Assembly: GCF_027596085.1 (NCBI RefSeq)
Contig: NC_072458.1
Span: forward strand, 1,174,501-1,238,500
DNA: 64,000 nt
Reading direction: 5' to 3'
Source of the DNA: Anoplopoma fimbria
Lineage: Eukaryota > Chordata > Actinopteri > Perciformes > Anoplopomatidae
This document shows positions 35,201-49,219 of the stretch, one piece after another. Made by a program: the position numbers and the translations under genes. How positions within the stretch are numbered: the stretch's first letter is position 1; each line of letters opens with the position of its first letter. A model generated the notes under the pieces. That model saw nothing but the letters and a program-made list of their open reading frames with translations. It ran no database searches and was not told where the DNA came from.

Positions 35201-38200
35201 AATAATCTGCTGAGATAAATTCTACAAAATGCATATTTGTGAAAACTTTATATAGTATTATGAGGGACATGAGAAAATAAGTAAGTTTTAGGACTTTGGA
35301 GATTACCTTGTCCTGAGCACGAAGACACAAGGCGGAACTGTACACAGCAGTCCAGTCAAAGGTGTTCATTGCCATATGCACGTTTAAATAAATTCCACTT
35401 GGTATGCAGTTTACAAAACATAACAAGTGGTAGAATAATTAAATACAAGACAATAAAGAATGAAAGAACACTATGCACAATATACCATATGCAGAGTGAA
35501 TATCTGTGCAGACAGTGGGTAAATGTCTGTGAGTATGCAGGTATGGGTACGGTATACACATGTATTTTGAGACAGTGCAGGGCAGCCGTGCCTCCACAAT
35601 ATGATCTCTTTTTTAAATCCAGTTTCAGAGCTGTCAAACAGCACCAGCTTTTACTGATAGAAATACACAGAAATCTGCATTTGTCAAAAGCAAACAAGCA
35701 TAAACTCTCACATACATGGGTGCCAATGCAGACACATACGCACACTAACACACTTACAGAGCTCTGTTAGTGAGGATAGCATACTGCTTCTGAAAATGAC
35801 TCAGGCGCACATTCCAACACTATTTATACTCTCACACAAACGCACATAGAATCAGATCTCAATTATTTTTAGGCTGTCATTTCAAATTGATACATTTCGA
35901 CATTAGGGATGCCTAATTTTGGACTGCTCAGCTCCCCAGTGGTGATAAAAAATGAAAAGCGTTGTAGAGTAGAAAGCCCAGAGCTCATTGTGTAACGTCT
36001 GCCAGTCTGGGCTGACGAACCAAATCAGTCACCAGTGTGATAGATTTGTTTACCAAATCTTTTGACAAGTGAAACATTATGTAACTGCTTGTGAATTGTG
36101 TTTTGTTTTGTCTGTCTCTGCCTGCATGTATGGAGCTCCACAACGGACATGTAAGAGATCACATTGTGATATACAAAAATAATAGACATGGCAGAGGCAA
36201 AAGAACACCACTGAAAAATTCCATATAACTGGTATTTCCTCCACTGAGTACAATGTGTTCTATATCAGGAGACAAGGGGAGCATTGTTGTCGTTATTTCG
36301 GCAACTTGACAAAGGAAACAGTGACATGTAAGTTGTGTAAAGATTTTCTCTTTGTTTCTATCGGTATAGGTTATGTTCATTGTGAGTGAAGCCTCTACTG
36401 TTGCTATGGTTACCTGAAGTTTAACATGCTCTGAATACTGCCAATCAGATGCTAGTAATTTACATAGTCACGAGCTACATAGTCATGATATGGAGCTTGA
36501 GAGTTGACTGTGTGTATTTTTTTATTGATAGGTTATTAGTAATTTCTAATGCTCTTTAATTATTGTTGCTACAAAATACATTTTCTCGCATCCAACATAA
36601 CATAACAGAATGTATCAATGGCGTTGCCTATGCCTGGGGTAAAATGTCCAAAAATTAGAGATGGAGCTCAATTTCATGTATGTCCATTTGGCAAGCAAGA
36701 CAAATAGGCTGGCATCTGCCTTAATCTCCTTTCATGTTTAGTGCAGCCACTAAAAATGGTTCTACACTGGTTGTAAGCCAAGACAACGGGCGCACTGCTG
36801 AGTAGACATGTACAGCCTTCACTCCTTTAGTTTCATAAATAAGAATTTATTGTGATTAATAAGACTAAAACTTATTTTTTGGAAGGCTTGATCCACGTAC
36901 GATGACAATAGAAAACATGATGTGATCTACAGCAAATTGCAGCATGTTCATGCGTTAATATCAGGGACGACATATGGGGACTGGAGCAATGAATCACAGG
37001 TGAAATGTCATCATCATAATGCAGCCGTGCAAGGACTCTAATTCAACAGCACAATCACAATGACCAGCCCGCATGGTGTGTCATGTGCACATGGGCAATG
37101 ATCCAAGCACACTTGCTACTTTTGTTTACAAAAGCACGGAGCACATTCATGACAGAATGGGTTAGTGAGGCCGAATATTTGTTGATGAATCATATTGTTT
37201 CAGCCAGACACATAACTGTCATAGACATCTCTCAAACAGCTGTGGAGATTCGTATATTATATTATTATATTATATATTTGCCCTATTACTAAGGTGCAAG
37301 GTGTTGTATTTGTTGGGGTTATTTCTTTTTTTCAAAATAAATACATTTTGGTTTGGCTATTTCAAACACAAAAACTCTGACTGTAATAGCTGATTTTTAA
37401 ACACAATACAGTGTAATGTAATGTTTAATTACTTTCAGGCCGTTGTGCATAATCAGCACTCTGAGTCTCTTTGCACACTAAAACTCAACTTAACTCTTTT
37501 GGATAACCAGGCACATGAAATCCAAGAGAAAATCTTTTCAAACAGTTGTACTAAGCTTGGTATCATGTCAAATGTCAAAAACTGACTTTTCTTTCTGCTA
37601 CGGTATCTCTAAGCAGACCCAAAGTGAATGTTGTTGAGATAATGCTCACACTAATTAAGTATTGTATCTTAAACAATTCATACATTTTGCACAGTAAGTG
37701 TAACATTTCCTTTTAATACAGCTGGCCCTGGAGAAGAATAGAGAAAAGTGTTAGTAACCTAAACAAAGCATCTTATAAGGATTCATTTGGCTCAGCACAA
37801 AGCTTTATACTTGTTTGCATTTCCATTGCTCTGATGTTCTACAATCCCTGTCAGGGTAATGGGCCACATAGGTAATAATGCAAACAGCATAGAAAAGCTA
37901 TTATGAAGTGCATTGAATAATAGATGCTTGCTGTAATGAGTACAGCACAATGTTTAAAAAGTGCTGGTAAGCTGTAGAAAGCCATTCATTAGGAGTTCAC
38001 GCTTAAAAGGAAATTAGATAAGTCATCAAAAGTCTGTCAGGAACTTGCATATTGCTTTCCTAAACAGAGAGGTGTCTTTAAGACTCACTGAACATGCTAT
38101 GATTACAGGGCGGACTAGTTTCCAATGACTGGTACTACTGCACAGTCATCCCTTTTTTCTGTACATTCTAAGTCAGCAGTTCTTTGGTTATTGGTGTGAA

Positions 38201-41200
38201 AATGAAGGAAATAAAAAATGCTTTATCAATAATATCTCCCTTCACATTACAAGATGTGATTGAATGGAAAATCCTTGATAACTTCTGACATTACTCCTCA
38301 AACGACTAGGAGCCCCAGTGAGATATGAGCTGCCGCTTCACCCAAAATAAATGGACTGAGTGGATGGCTCAATATGCGATGTGGAAACTGTGGATGCGAT
38401 AGAGAATGTTCTTTTGCTGGAGGCACATTATGCTGTGTAGCTGTAAGCCGTGTATTTATGAGTCGGCATCCTGCAGTTCACAGAGAGGTCAACGTTGTCA
38501 ATGGCTAGTTTCTTTGAGCCTTGTGTTCACTCGACTGTCAAAAGAAGAAACCCTCTGTGCATTAACTGCACTATAACCCAATGTGGGGGAGAGAGACACA
38601 GACACAGAGAAAAAGAGTAGGCAGGAATGTTAGGAACACACAGATATCCATAGCAATGAAGAATCAAAATTATTTTCATTAGGTTTAGGTCGCCTTATGC
38701 ATAATTTAAAAGTTACTAGAGCAGTGCCCAATGAATGGCAGCCAATTGCTTGGCTCCAGGTAGCATTGTCATTGTCATTCAGGAATTTAAAAAATAATAA
38801 TATTAGTATTTCGAATAGGGGGGATAATAAAGCTATACGTTCTCGAAAAACTGTTTCCACAATTTGGAGGCTCTAAACCCTTTTTTTGGGCCAGTATTTC
38901 TTTAGATGTTGTCAAACTGCTCTGTTAAAAGAATGCCGAATTTGCTATTAGCAGCTCCTGTTGGCAATGTACCAATGGATGTACACACAACTCTCATTGG
39001 GTTGCGTTAATACTGTAGAAAACTCAGGTACACTCTGCAGTTATAAGGACCATCCATTTTCTATGATTTCTAAGCAGATTTTGACGTTTGATTTTGCGAA
39101 ATACAAAATTTGAATTAATATCATCCCTTTATTTACAGTATGCAAATAAATGCAAAAAGTAAATAAAGGAAAATAAATCCTAAAACAAAATATTACTTAT
39201 TTTATTGATGCACAGTCATACTCAAAGCAAAAAACATTATTTAAAACTATTTTATCATGTCCCTTGAAGCCAAAATGCTTCTTTTGTGATGTTTTTCCAG
39301 TCATACACAAACTTAATCGTATTATTATTGGCGTTAGAGCATTCATATTATTTCAGGTTTAAAATATATAGCTGGGAACTTTAATCGCTCTGTAATTAAC
39401 GTGTGGATCTGGAATGATTAGTAATATGTGATGCCGACAAGCAAAGCGCATTGCAGACCAAGTGTGAATACTTAACATCCATTTCATTTTTGGTTAATGG
39501 GGGCTCATTTGAGGCCACATTAATTTCTTTCTTAAATTAGGGAAATACTCCAAGTCTTAGTTGCTTAATGGATTATGGTTCAATTTTCCACCCACCTCTT
39601 CCCAGTAGAGTAGAATGAGCCAAAATCTGTCCCGTTTCCTGTCTCTTACCATGGACGAATGCAAGCCATTAGCACCTTTCCCCAATGTCGGGCGGGCAAT
39701 TGTTCTTCAGCGATAAAGCCATTAGAACAAGTGTTTTAGGTGAGGGCTGCTTTGAACTGTCAGATCTGGGACCTAGTTCAGTGAAACATATTGTGGGGTT
39801 TTTTTCTCGTTTTTTGAGACATGCTGGCTCATTTATCTTCTCACATTGACAATGATCCCTTAATTGACTCTTTTGTCCTGTCTACCAGTCTGCGCTTCTC
39901 TGCTTGCATGCTTTTCTGTTTTTTCTGCCATCTGCACACATTGAAAATCCTGAATCTACCGATCACTCGTATAAATAATGACAAAAAGTACAACATGGCA
40001 TATGTTGCCGGGTGCACAATTCTAGCTCATATAAGCTCCACAGGAGCTCATCCCAGTGCTGAGCTGGAGAGAGCAAGGGCAGGTCCATCGGGGTATTGCT
40101 GCAGCTAGCTCACTTAAATGTCTCTTATTTTAGGGAAAGTGGAAGGTAAACCCCCTGGAATTAATTCTCACTGTCTCTAATTTATGTGTTGTCATTCCAT
40201 GGTACATAGAATTCACCTTTTAGAAGATGCCTAAAACATTTTCGGGCTTTATTTTATGTCGTAGAACAAAACCTTGAACTCTCTCATGCTGTATTCACAT
40301 GGATTCAGGTAGATGGTAGATGGAATTTCTTCATTTCTTGAAGGCACAGGACAAATAAGTAAACAGTGGCAGGAATGTATCAGAATGACAGGGCGGGAAA
40401 ACAAAATATGCAACTCGATATGGTGCTATGGTGATGGGAAAGAAAATCCATCAAATCAAATTAATTTTTCTAGTCTTTTATTTTATGTGATAAAAAGCAG
40501 CTTTCTCTCAATATTCTATGGCAAATTTAAGCAACCTTCTCCCTGTGTGAGAGAACTATGTTACATTTGGTTGAAAATTCCGTCCTAAACTTTTTAATAT
40601 TTTAATGTATCGTAAAAAAACCCAAAAAGGAATAGCATTTATCATCTCTTTTAGTTCAGCCCTTACTTTAAATGCTATTTTATTCAACACCTTCAGATAG
40701 GAAGCACAGACAGAATGCACCCATAGATTCAAGATGAGGAACCTAAAAGGGCATTTTGAAGAGTTTTTTAAATTACCATCATGTGAAAAAAGGCCGTTTA
40801 GTTGATAATTAATCTGCCCTGCCATGTTCTTTAACAATAGCGTTTTGTCTCGGTTTTTGTTTAAGCAAGTTCAGCTATAACTACTTTTTCATTTATTGCG
40901 AGTTATTTATGCACTTCATTCACACAACAGTATTGATCTGCAGTTTAGTCGTCCTCTGCCTCCCCGCACAGCTGGCTTTACCCCACAGCGTTTTAATATG
41001 TGTTTTAGTCCTGTGACAACCATTACAAACACTCTTAGCACTTGGTGTGAGCATGAGTATAGAGTTAGGCTTGACAGAGCACTAATGGAATTATCCCGTG
41101 ATTCTTTAGAAGCCTTTCATATGTCTTAATGAGAAAACGTAGAACGACTGCATAATGTGTGCAGTGTGTGTGTGGCGCTCCGTCAATATGACTTGCCTTC

Positions 41201-41610
41201 TACCGTTTGTATGTTCATGTGAAGGCACAGATACTTGTTAATGCTGTATTAGTGGCTAAGCCTCTTAGACACTTCCAAGCTAGGCCCTTACTCTGTCTGA
41301 GGTTAACACTGTTGTTGAGACCCTCCAACACACTTATACCCAATCTTGTCATTTATGTCCTCCATCTGCTCCCCTAACCACCTCCAGTGACTAAAATACT
41401 TGCGCTGAATAATCTAGCATGCACCCCTCTGCACTAATATTCCCTTTATTTATCGTTCAGGGACCAGCGTACTGTTATTGATCTTGCCCATGTTAATTGA
41501 GGTAAGGGGTCTTTTTCTACCAATTCCTCTATTGATCTGAAATGCCATCAGTCAGAGGCTTAATTAAGCAGCTAATAGAGGAAAATGCTATTGATCCCAT
41601 GGAGTCCTGT
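32241..41610. other. Longest repeat-poor stretch (about 9.4 kb)
   Basis: No gene or mobile element recognised. Simple sequence is limited to a (CA)10 at about 33151-33170 and a TATTA run at about 37254-37278. Blocks at about 39380-39440, 39480-39770 and 41395-41600 are free of repeats, balanced in composition, and contain TTAATTA/TAATTA-like cores. They read like candidate conserved non-coding elements. This is an impression and has not been tested by alignment. The open frames at 35356-35770 on both strands show no recognisable domain. Confidence 0.45.
33151..33170. repeat. (CA)10 microsatellite
   Basis: A perfect CA run of about 20 bases. Confidence 0.9.
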
Positions 41611-41623
41611 TTTATTTTTTTTT

Positions 41624-41698
<75 letters not shown>
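41611..41698. repeat. Poly(T) plus (GT)35 compound microsatellite
   Basis: A T-rich run (about 41611-41628) leads directly into a perfect GT array (41629-41698). Confidence 0.97.
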
Positions 41699-41700
<2 letters not shown>

Positions 41701-42173
41701 ATGTGTGTGTGTTCATGTAGCTGAATATTCCTCATCACAAGCAGAATATTATTTAATATTCTCAGTCAAACAATTAATTAAATTAATTTGTGGGAGCAGC
41801 ATATTTCTCTGTAAGGCCAAATTAATTGTCTGTTGATTAAGCAATAAGTATACAATTATATTATGGGGACAGGTGGACCTGATGGAAACATTACTTAGTT
41901 TGGTGATTGGTACTTGAAAAGACATTGAGGTTAAAATTACAGTACATTTTTAGATTCATGACTTCTATTTGGATCTTTGCTCAACAGCATCCAGTGGCTT
42001 TATGTTTAGCTACTTCGAGAAATGTAGTAAATTTGAACACAGTCACTGAAATGCTGTTAAACATGTTTTGACTATACGCAGCCTATTTAAAAAAATAAAA
42101 TCACTTACAAACTACTTTCTGTAGTCAAAAAACGCAGCTCTGTCATTGATGATATTCTACGTACCACTCTAGT
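41699..42173. other. AT-rich non-coding DNA
   Basis: Nothing recognised between the GT array and copy C of the unnamed repeat. Confidence 0.55.
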
Positions 42174-42594
42174 GTCAGTTTTGGGTGTGTCAGGGACATT
42201 GTGTCAATATATGCCTGTACCATGCATACTGTCTTTTCAGAATAAACTTCCATCCTCAAAGGAAGTTAGGTTTAGTCAACAAAACCACTTATATAACTTT
42301 AGGAAATAAGGGTGGTTGACATTAACTTCACTGAATAACGACTCATCTCGACTGGATGACATGTGTGTCACGTCACAAACCACCACCCCTCCCAGCTGCC
42401 CTGTGTGGACTATATTGCTTTTTATACTAGATCAGTTGCTCTAAGTGTTTAATAAGGACTTGGATGTGCTTTCATTGGAGTGATTTGCAGGGATGGTGCG
42501 TCATATGCAGACGCTAAGAAGTGCATCAGTAACAGAAGCAAAAGAGCACTGACCGAGCTGTGTTATTTGAAGGATTGGGAGCGAGGACGGGTTG
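42174..42594 (+). repeat. Unnamed repeat family, copy C
   Basis: This runs parallel to copy A. It starts near 'gtcagttttgggtgtgtcag', then has 'actgtcttttcagaataaac', 'aggtttagtcaacaaaacca', 'gtggttgacattaac', and ends 'gcgaggacgggttgg'. It is about 120 bp shorter than A. Around 42380-42400 it lacks the 'cctcctggacaaa...gtttgacccatc' block present in A and B. On the minus strand the frame begins NPSSLP..QIT like the others but meets a stop after about 32 codons. Confidence 0.7.
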
Positions 42595-43744
42595 GGAGCT
42601 ACACCATGAACCTGCTCACTCATAAATATTAACGTAAAATCTCAAATATTACAGGAATTCATCACATCATGAGTGATAGAGATACTTATTCATTGATCCT
42701 ACTTATAGCTTCATACAAATTTTTAAAGATTACACATTTTGTTCAATTAAGATTTTTGTGGAACTGTTCTAACAAACTTACAGCTGTCTAGTGTACACAG
42801 AGTCACAGTTAACCTCTGCTAATTAATGCACTTCATTTTCTCATCTCGGGGTTAACAAAATCATTTTCACTAAACCTTCTTTCTGAAACAGGGACCTAAT
42901 GTGTCAGGCTTGTTCTATCACGACTTGCTCTAAAGAAGGAGATGATGCATTCAACTGTTGCTCCCTGATGACTTTAGGTGATGATGCAGAGAGGATTGGC
43001 AAGAACAAGCAGTAGAGAGATGATGAGATGACTCTTCATTGTCTATAACATTTTTCACCAGACTATCTCCTTTAATACTTTCACTAATAAAACATTCCTC
43101 ACTGCATAAAAAGCACAAACTGAACATGTGTCTGGTTATTTAACGATTCAGTAGCAGAAGATTCAATCAAGGTAGTGGCACTGGATCAGCAGGGATTCAA
43201 TAGGGCTGGTTGATATATCCAATTAATTTGACTAATTAAAAAAATATATATATATTGCATGATGGGTAAAATGTCCCCATCGTGGAAATGGAGCTATTAA
43301 AACAGTTATTAAATGTCAAAAAGTAATATGTAATAATATGCTTTATTAGTTTTTCTGAAAATATTTGCCATATATTGCAATATATTGTGCTAAAACTTAA
43401 TCATGCTAAAAGTTGTTTAAATCAAGAGTAAGGATTTATGTTTTTGCCACATTGTGCACTCCAAAGATGATACATGTATTCCTTCCCTGCAGCTTTCAAA
43501 CAATAATTGGTTAATGCTGTCATTGTATCTGGTCTGGTTGAAGAATGAAGACAAACAAAATGTACCTAAAAGGAATTTAAGATTTTGGATATGTCTACAA
43601 AACTTAGTTCCACCTCGACCAACTAAGGTGACAAAAACAGCACTGAAAAGGCATGTACTTTTTGTGGTGCTGACATGGTTTGATATGCAGAGGACACCCC
43701 CCTATTACAGCTCTCCTCCCACCTGGCACATGGTGTCACCAAAA
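42595..43744. other. AT-rich non-coding DNA
   Basis: No gene recognised. 'tagggctggttgatatatcc' at about 43201 resembles the 'gggctgggcgatatatcg' run I remember from a fish repeat, but the rest does not follow well enough to call. Confidence 0.45.
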
Positions 43745-43815
43745 TATCATCTAAAGGCTAGGTTAACCAGCTCTGCTCCTCAGGGAAATGTCACAAGGCT
43801 GTGCTTTGTGCTATA
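43745..43815 (+). pseudogene. Possible LINE reverse transcriptase scrap
   Basis: This lies in a plus-strand frame that ends at 43846. 'TSSAPQGNVTRLCFVLYAY' fits the block before the catalytic motif in fish L2-like reverse transcriptases (S-x-G-A-P-Q-G-x-V-L-S-P-x-L-F-x-L-Y). The rest of the frame (from 43454) is not recognisable. Similarity is limited to about 20 residues, so chance is not excluded. Confidence 0.35.
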
Positions 43816-44760
43816 TGCTTATATGAAAATAGGGTCCTCATTGTAAGAAAGGATGGCGGAAAATACACGTCAAGTATAATTTATGATTAACAGAGCCCAT
43901 CCCGAATCTCTGTTATGTCGCTATGGAAAGGTTTGTTCCCCTCAGATTGTTCTCCGCAAGTACACAAATGTTAACCGCTTGGATTTAGTAATGACATTAG
44001 GTATTAAATGTTAGTAGGACAAGAAAGGTCTTATGGCACTGACAGTATGATCAGTAAGCCCTCGATTAAAACACACAGTGACATTTTAATTTCAGTGGGA
44101 GTCCGACACACCCACTCCCACATACACACAACTTAACGCTTACATTGAGAGACCACAAATCTCCATTATGGGTGTGGTGTCTGTAACTGTACAGTATATG
44201 GTGTGTGTGCATATCTGTATAGACAGTCCAAGATAAAAGCTTTTTTCTTGTCAGCAGACTGTTGTTACTTCACATTTTAGTGCTTTCTGTCATCTGTTTT
44301 GTTCCTTCTCCGAAATCAGAGTGCACCATGACAGAGGAGAAAATCAACTTGTCCTTTTGTAAAATTTTAGCCATCATCTGGATAAGGTCATTGCTCTGCT
44401 CGGAGTGTTTTGTGGCCTCACTCTTTTTTTTCCTCACTGAAAATGCCTCTGGCATCTCCACAGATTAGAAGAGTCTTTCAACATGCTCTAAAGTCAATGA
44501 AAACTGTGTGAGCCAGCTTTTGGGCTCTGGTATGTCTAAGCTTTCAACTTACTCCATTGTAAACCCATCTGTGTCAGTATTAGATGTTCAGATCAACTGA
44601 CATGGTTCAAAGAGAGATAAACTCTTCTAAGGGCAGGTGACAGGGCAGGATGTATCAAACAAGACAGGACTTTCACCCAGGAGACCGCTGGTCTTGTCCA
44701 ACAAAGACAACATTGAGGTTTTCCTGTACAAGGGTAGTTATTTTACATAAGAAACATACT
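43816..44760. other. Non-coding DNA
   Basis: Nothing recognised. Overlapping frames on both strands at 44262-44468 carry no domain. Confidence 0.5.
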
Positions 44761-44970
44761 TATTCTAACCCCAAACACAATATTTCGCTAACCTAACCTA
44801 GATGTTTTGTTGCCTAAACCTAACAAAGTAGTTGTGCTGTGTGAGTAAACCTAAAAGCTAACATAGGGAGTTTATTTTGAAAAGAGACTGTATGCGTGCA
44901 TGAGCGGAAACTGTACGAATCTTGTGAACATGGAAGTTGATTTTTAAAAGACACTATGCATATAGAACCA
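44761..44970 (-). repeat. Unnamed repeat family, copy E (left part, inverted)
   Basis: Read on the minus strand, it gives 'gcatagtgtcttttaaaaat', then a second version, 'cagtctcttttcaaaataaa', then two stretches like 'ttaggtttaggcaacaaaac'. It therefore matches only the left third of copies A and C, with two internal duplications. It stops about 30 bp before an RTE-like LINE scrap. Confidence 0.6.
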
Positions 44971-45000
44971 GTCTGCTATGTTGGATCTCAAAATGCAGTC

Positions 45001-45162
45001 GGGGGAAGAGAGTATCCGGTTTAGGGACCACAGAACTGCCTCTCAGCTCTATTGTAAAGTATGTGGTTCTGTTTGCTCAATCAGACCTGACCTTCAGTAC
45101 CTACTGTGGTCAGTCTGCAGCCAAGTATGAAGCGATAAGGATGAGCGTCAGACACCTCCCTT
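45001..45162 (+). pseudogene. RTE/Rex3-like LINE reverse transcriptase scrap
   Basis: DNA and peptide both resemble the stretch around the catalytic motif of fish Rex3/RTE elements. 'tccggtttaggga' is followed by 'cctctcagctct', 'tatgtggttctgtt', 'cagacctgaccttcag', 'cagccaagtatgaagc' and 'ggatgag'. The frame gives 'VVLFAQSDLTFS' and 'QSAAKYEAIRMSV' where the family has VVLLASS.RDLQ and FAAECEA.GMRIS. The FADD residues expected just before VVL are lost through substitutions and a likely one-base change at about 45050-45061. A dead fragment of about 160 bp. Confidence 0.6.
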
Positions 45163-45500
45163 TAGAGGGGTACCTAGAGCGTCATAGTTTGAAGCAGGGG
45201 CTGCGTATTTGGCATGTTGGGAATGAGAATGTGTTGGTATAAAAAGGTACCGTGTGTTACTACATCATGCTACTTGTGTTTTATGTATACACATGTAACT
45301 CACAAATATAATTGTAATCATTAACTACACATGATCGACAACTGGAAAACAGTGTACTTGGTTAATATATCAAATTAACAGAATATTACATGTGTACATC
45401 ATTCCAGCTCCAGTCTGGTCCTCAATGCATTGCAATCAAGGTTAAATGAATAGTTCTACATTTTGGGTAATACCTCCCTCGCTAATTCAAAATGTATATA
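45163..45500. other. Flank upstream of the Tc1 element
   Basis: AT-rich, no gene recognised. It ends in 'aatgtatata', which supplies the TA target dinucleotide of the transposon. Confidence 0.55.
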
Positions 45501-45704
45501 CAGTGGGGGAAATAATTATTTGATCCCTTGCCGGTTTTGTAAGTTTGCCCACTGACAAAGAAATGAACGATCTATAATTGTTATGGTAGGTTTATTTTAT
45601 CATTGAGAGACAGAATATAAAAAAAAGAATCTATAAAATCACATCATATAAAAGTTATAAATTGATTTGCATTTGATTGAGTGAAATAAGTATTTGAGCC
45701 CCTA
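45501..45704 (+). repeat. Left terminal inverted repeat of Tc1 (204 bp)
   Basis: It starts CAGTGGGGGAAATAATTATT. Aligned without gaps to the reverse complement of 46901-47104 it differs at 7 of 204 positions, mostly in an A-rich patch at about 45618-45640. It contains an outer motif at 45507-45529 and an inner motif at 45681-45703 that share the pattern GAAATAA.TATTTGA.CCC.T. These are the probable transposase binding sites. Confidence 0.95.
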
Positions 45705-45863
45705 CCAACCAGCAACCATATCGGTTAGATTAGTCCTCTCACTTTAAGAAAGTACTCTGAATCTCAACTCATTACCTGTATGAAAGACATCTGTCTCAAT
45801 TCATTACCTGTTTAAAAGACACCTGTCCACAGAATCAATCAATCAGATTCCAACTTCTCCACC

Positions 45864-46888
45864 ATGGGCAAGACCAAAGAGCTGTCTAAGGATGTCAAGG
45901 AAATTATTGTAGACATGCACAAGGCTGGAATGGGCTACAAGACCATCGGCAAGCAGCTCGGTGAGAAGGAGACAACTGTTGGTGCGATTATTCGGAAATG
46001 GAAGAAACACAAAATGACCATCAATCGCCCTCGGTCTGGGGCTCCACGCAAGATCTCGCCTCGTGGTGTATCGATGATCATGAGAAAGGTTAGGGATCAG
46101 CCCAGAACTACACGGGAGGAACTTGTTAATGATCTCAAGACAGCTGGGACCACAGTCACCAAGAAAACTAACCAAGTAACACACTACGCCGTAATGGATT
46201 AAAATCCTGCAGCGTCCGCAAGGTCCCCCTGCTCAAGAAGGCACATGTACAGGCCCGTCTGAAGTTTGCCAATGAACACCTGAATGATTCAGAGAAGGCT
46301 TGGGAGAAGGTAATGTGGTCAGATGAGACCAAAATCGAGCTATTTGGCATCAACTCGACTCGTCGTGTTTGGAGGAAGAGAAATGCTGATTATAACCCCA
46401 AGAACACCATCCCCACCGTCAAGCATGGAGGTGGAAACATTATGCTTTGGGGGTGTTTCTCTGCTAAGGGGACAGGACGACTTCACCGCATCGAGGGGAG
46501 GATGGACGGGGCCATGTACCGTGAAATCCTGGGCAACAACCTCCTTCCCTCAGCCAGGACACTGAAAATGGGTCGTGGATGGGTCTTCCAGCATGACAAT
46601 GACCCAAAACATACGGCCAAGGCAACAAAGGAGTGGCTCAAGAAGAAGCACATTAAGGTCATGGAGTGGCCTAGCCAGTCTCCGGACCTTAATCCCATAG
46701 AAAATCTGTGGAGGGAGCTGAAGTTTAGAGTTGCCAAGCGACAGCCTCGAAACCTTCAGGATTTGGAGAAGATCTGCAAAGAGGAGTGGACCAAAATCCC
46801 TCCTGAGATGAGCTCACACCTGGTGACCAACTACAGGAAGCGTCTGACCTCTGAGCTTGCCAACAACGGTTTCTCCACCAAGTACTGA
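45864..46888 (+). pseudogene. Tc1 transposase, single frameshift
   Basis: The transposase would bind the inverted repeats and excise and reinsert the element in the nucleus. ATG at 45864 lies in good context (accATGg), 159 bp after the left repeat, and the stop TGA at 46886-46888 is 12 bp before the right repeat. Residues 1 to about 102 form the paired-like double HTH region, with a basic '[10 protein letters not shown]' linker like the GRPR-type motif. A net one-base shift at 46170-46177 (8 bases where a multiple of 3 is expected) puts the first frame into a stop at 46200-46202. The rest follows in the other frame from about 46178: SDE (Asp at 46322-46324), HDND (Asp at 46595-46597) and PIENLW (Glu at 46700-46702). 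The 34 residues between the second Asp and the Glu make a standard DD34E triad, with 90 residues between the two Asp. Total span is about 340 codons, the usual length. As read, only a DNA-binding fragment of 112 residues could be made. Confidence 0.95.
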
Positions 46889-46900
46889 GTCATGTTTTGT

Positions 46901-47104
46901 TAGGGGCTCAAATACTTATTTCACTCGATCAAATGCAAATCAATTTATAACTTTTATATGATGTGATTTTCTGGATTTTGTTTTTGATATTCTGTCTCTC
47001 AATGATAAAATAAACCTACCATAACAATTATAGATCGTTCATTTCTTTGTCAGTGGGCAAACTTACAAAATCGGCAAGGGATCAAATAATTATTTCCCCC
47101 ACTG
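46901..47104 (-). repeat. Right terminal inverted repeat of Tc1 (204 bp)
   Basis: Mirror of the left repeat, starting TAGGGGCTCAAATACTTATT and ending TTTCCCCCACTG. 197 of 204 positions match the left copy in reverse complement. The inner and outer direct-repeat motifs are both present. Confidence 0.95.
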
Positions 47105-47122
47105 TATATATATATATATATA
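47105..47122. repeat. (TA)9 run at the transposon's right edge
   Basis: An uninterrupted TA run beginning with the target dinucleotide. With TATA on the left edge too, it suggests insertion into a TA-rich microsatellite. Confidence 0.9.

Positions 47123-49219
<2,097 letters not shown>

Larger units (their letters stand above)
45501..47104 (+). mobile_element. Tc1-family DNA transposon, 1604 bp, nearly complete
   Basis: A cut-and-paste transposon with both ends present: 204-bp terminal inverted repeats, a single transposase gene with one frameshift, and TA on each side (45499-45500 and 47105-47106) as the target duplication. The size is normal for vertebrate Tc1 elements. Each inverted repeat contains two similar direct-repeat motifs (IR/DR layout), the arrangement known from Sleeping Beauty-type elements, where each motif binds transposase. 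The interior is more GC-rich than the AT-rich flanks. The outer repeat sequence is of a type I remember from many teleosts. I do not assign a family name. Confidence 0.95.

Noticed and set aside
43201..43260. 'tagggctggttgatatatcc' resembling a known fish repeat start
   Set aside because: The following bases do not keep the similarity, and the AT-rich context makes chance likely.
45843..46184. Minus-strand 113-codon frame, and others inside the Tc1 element
   Set aside because: Shadow frames of the transposase gene.
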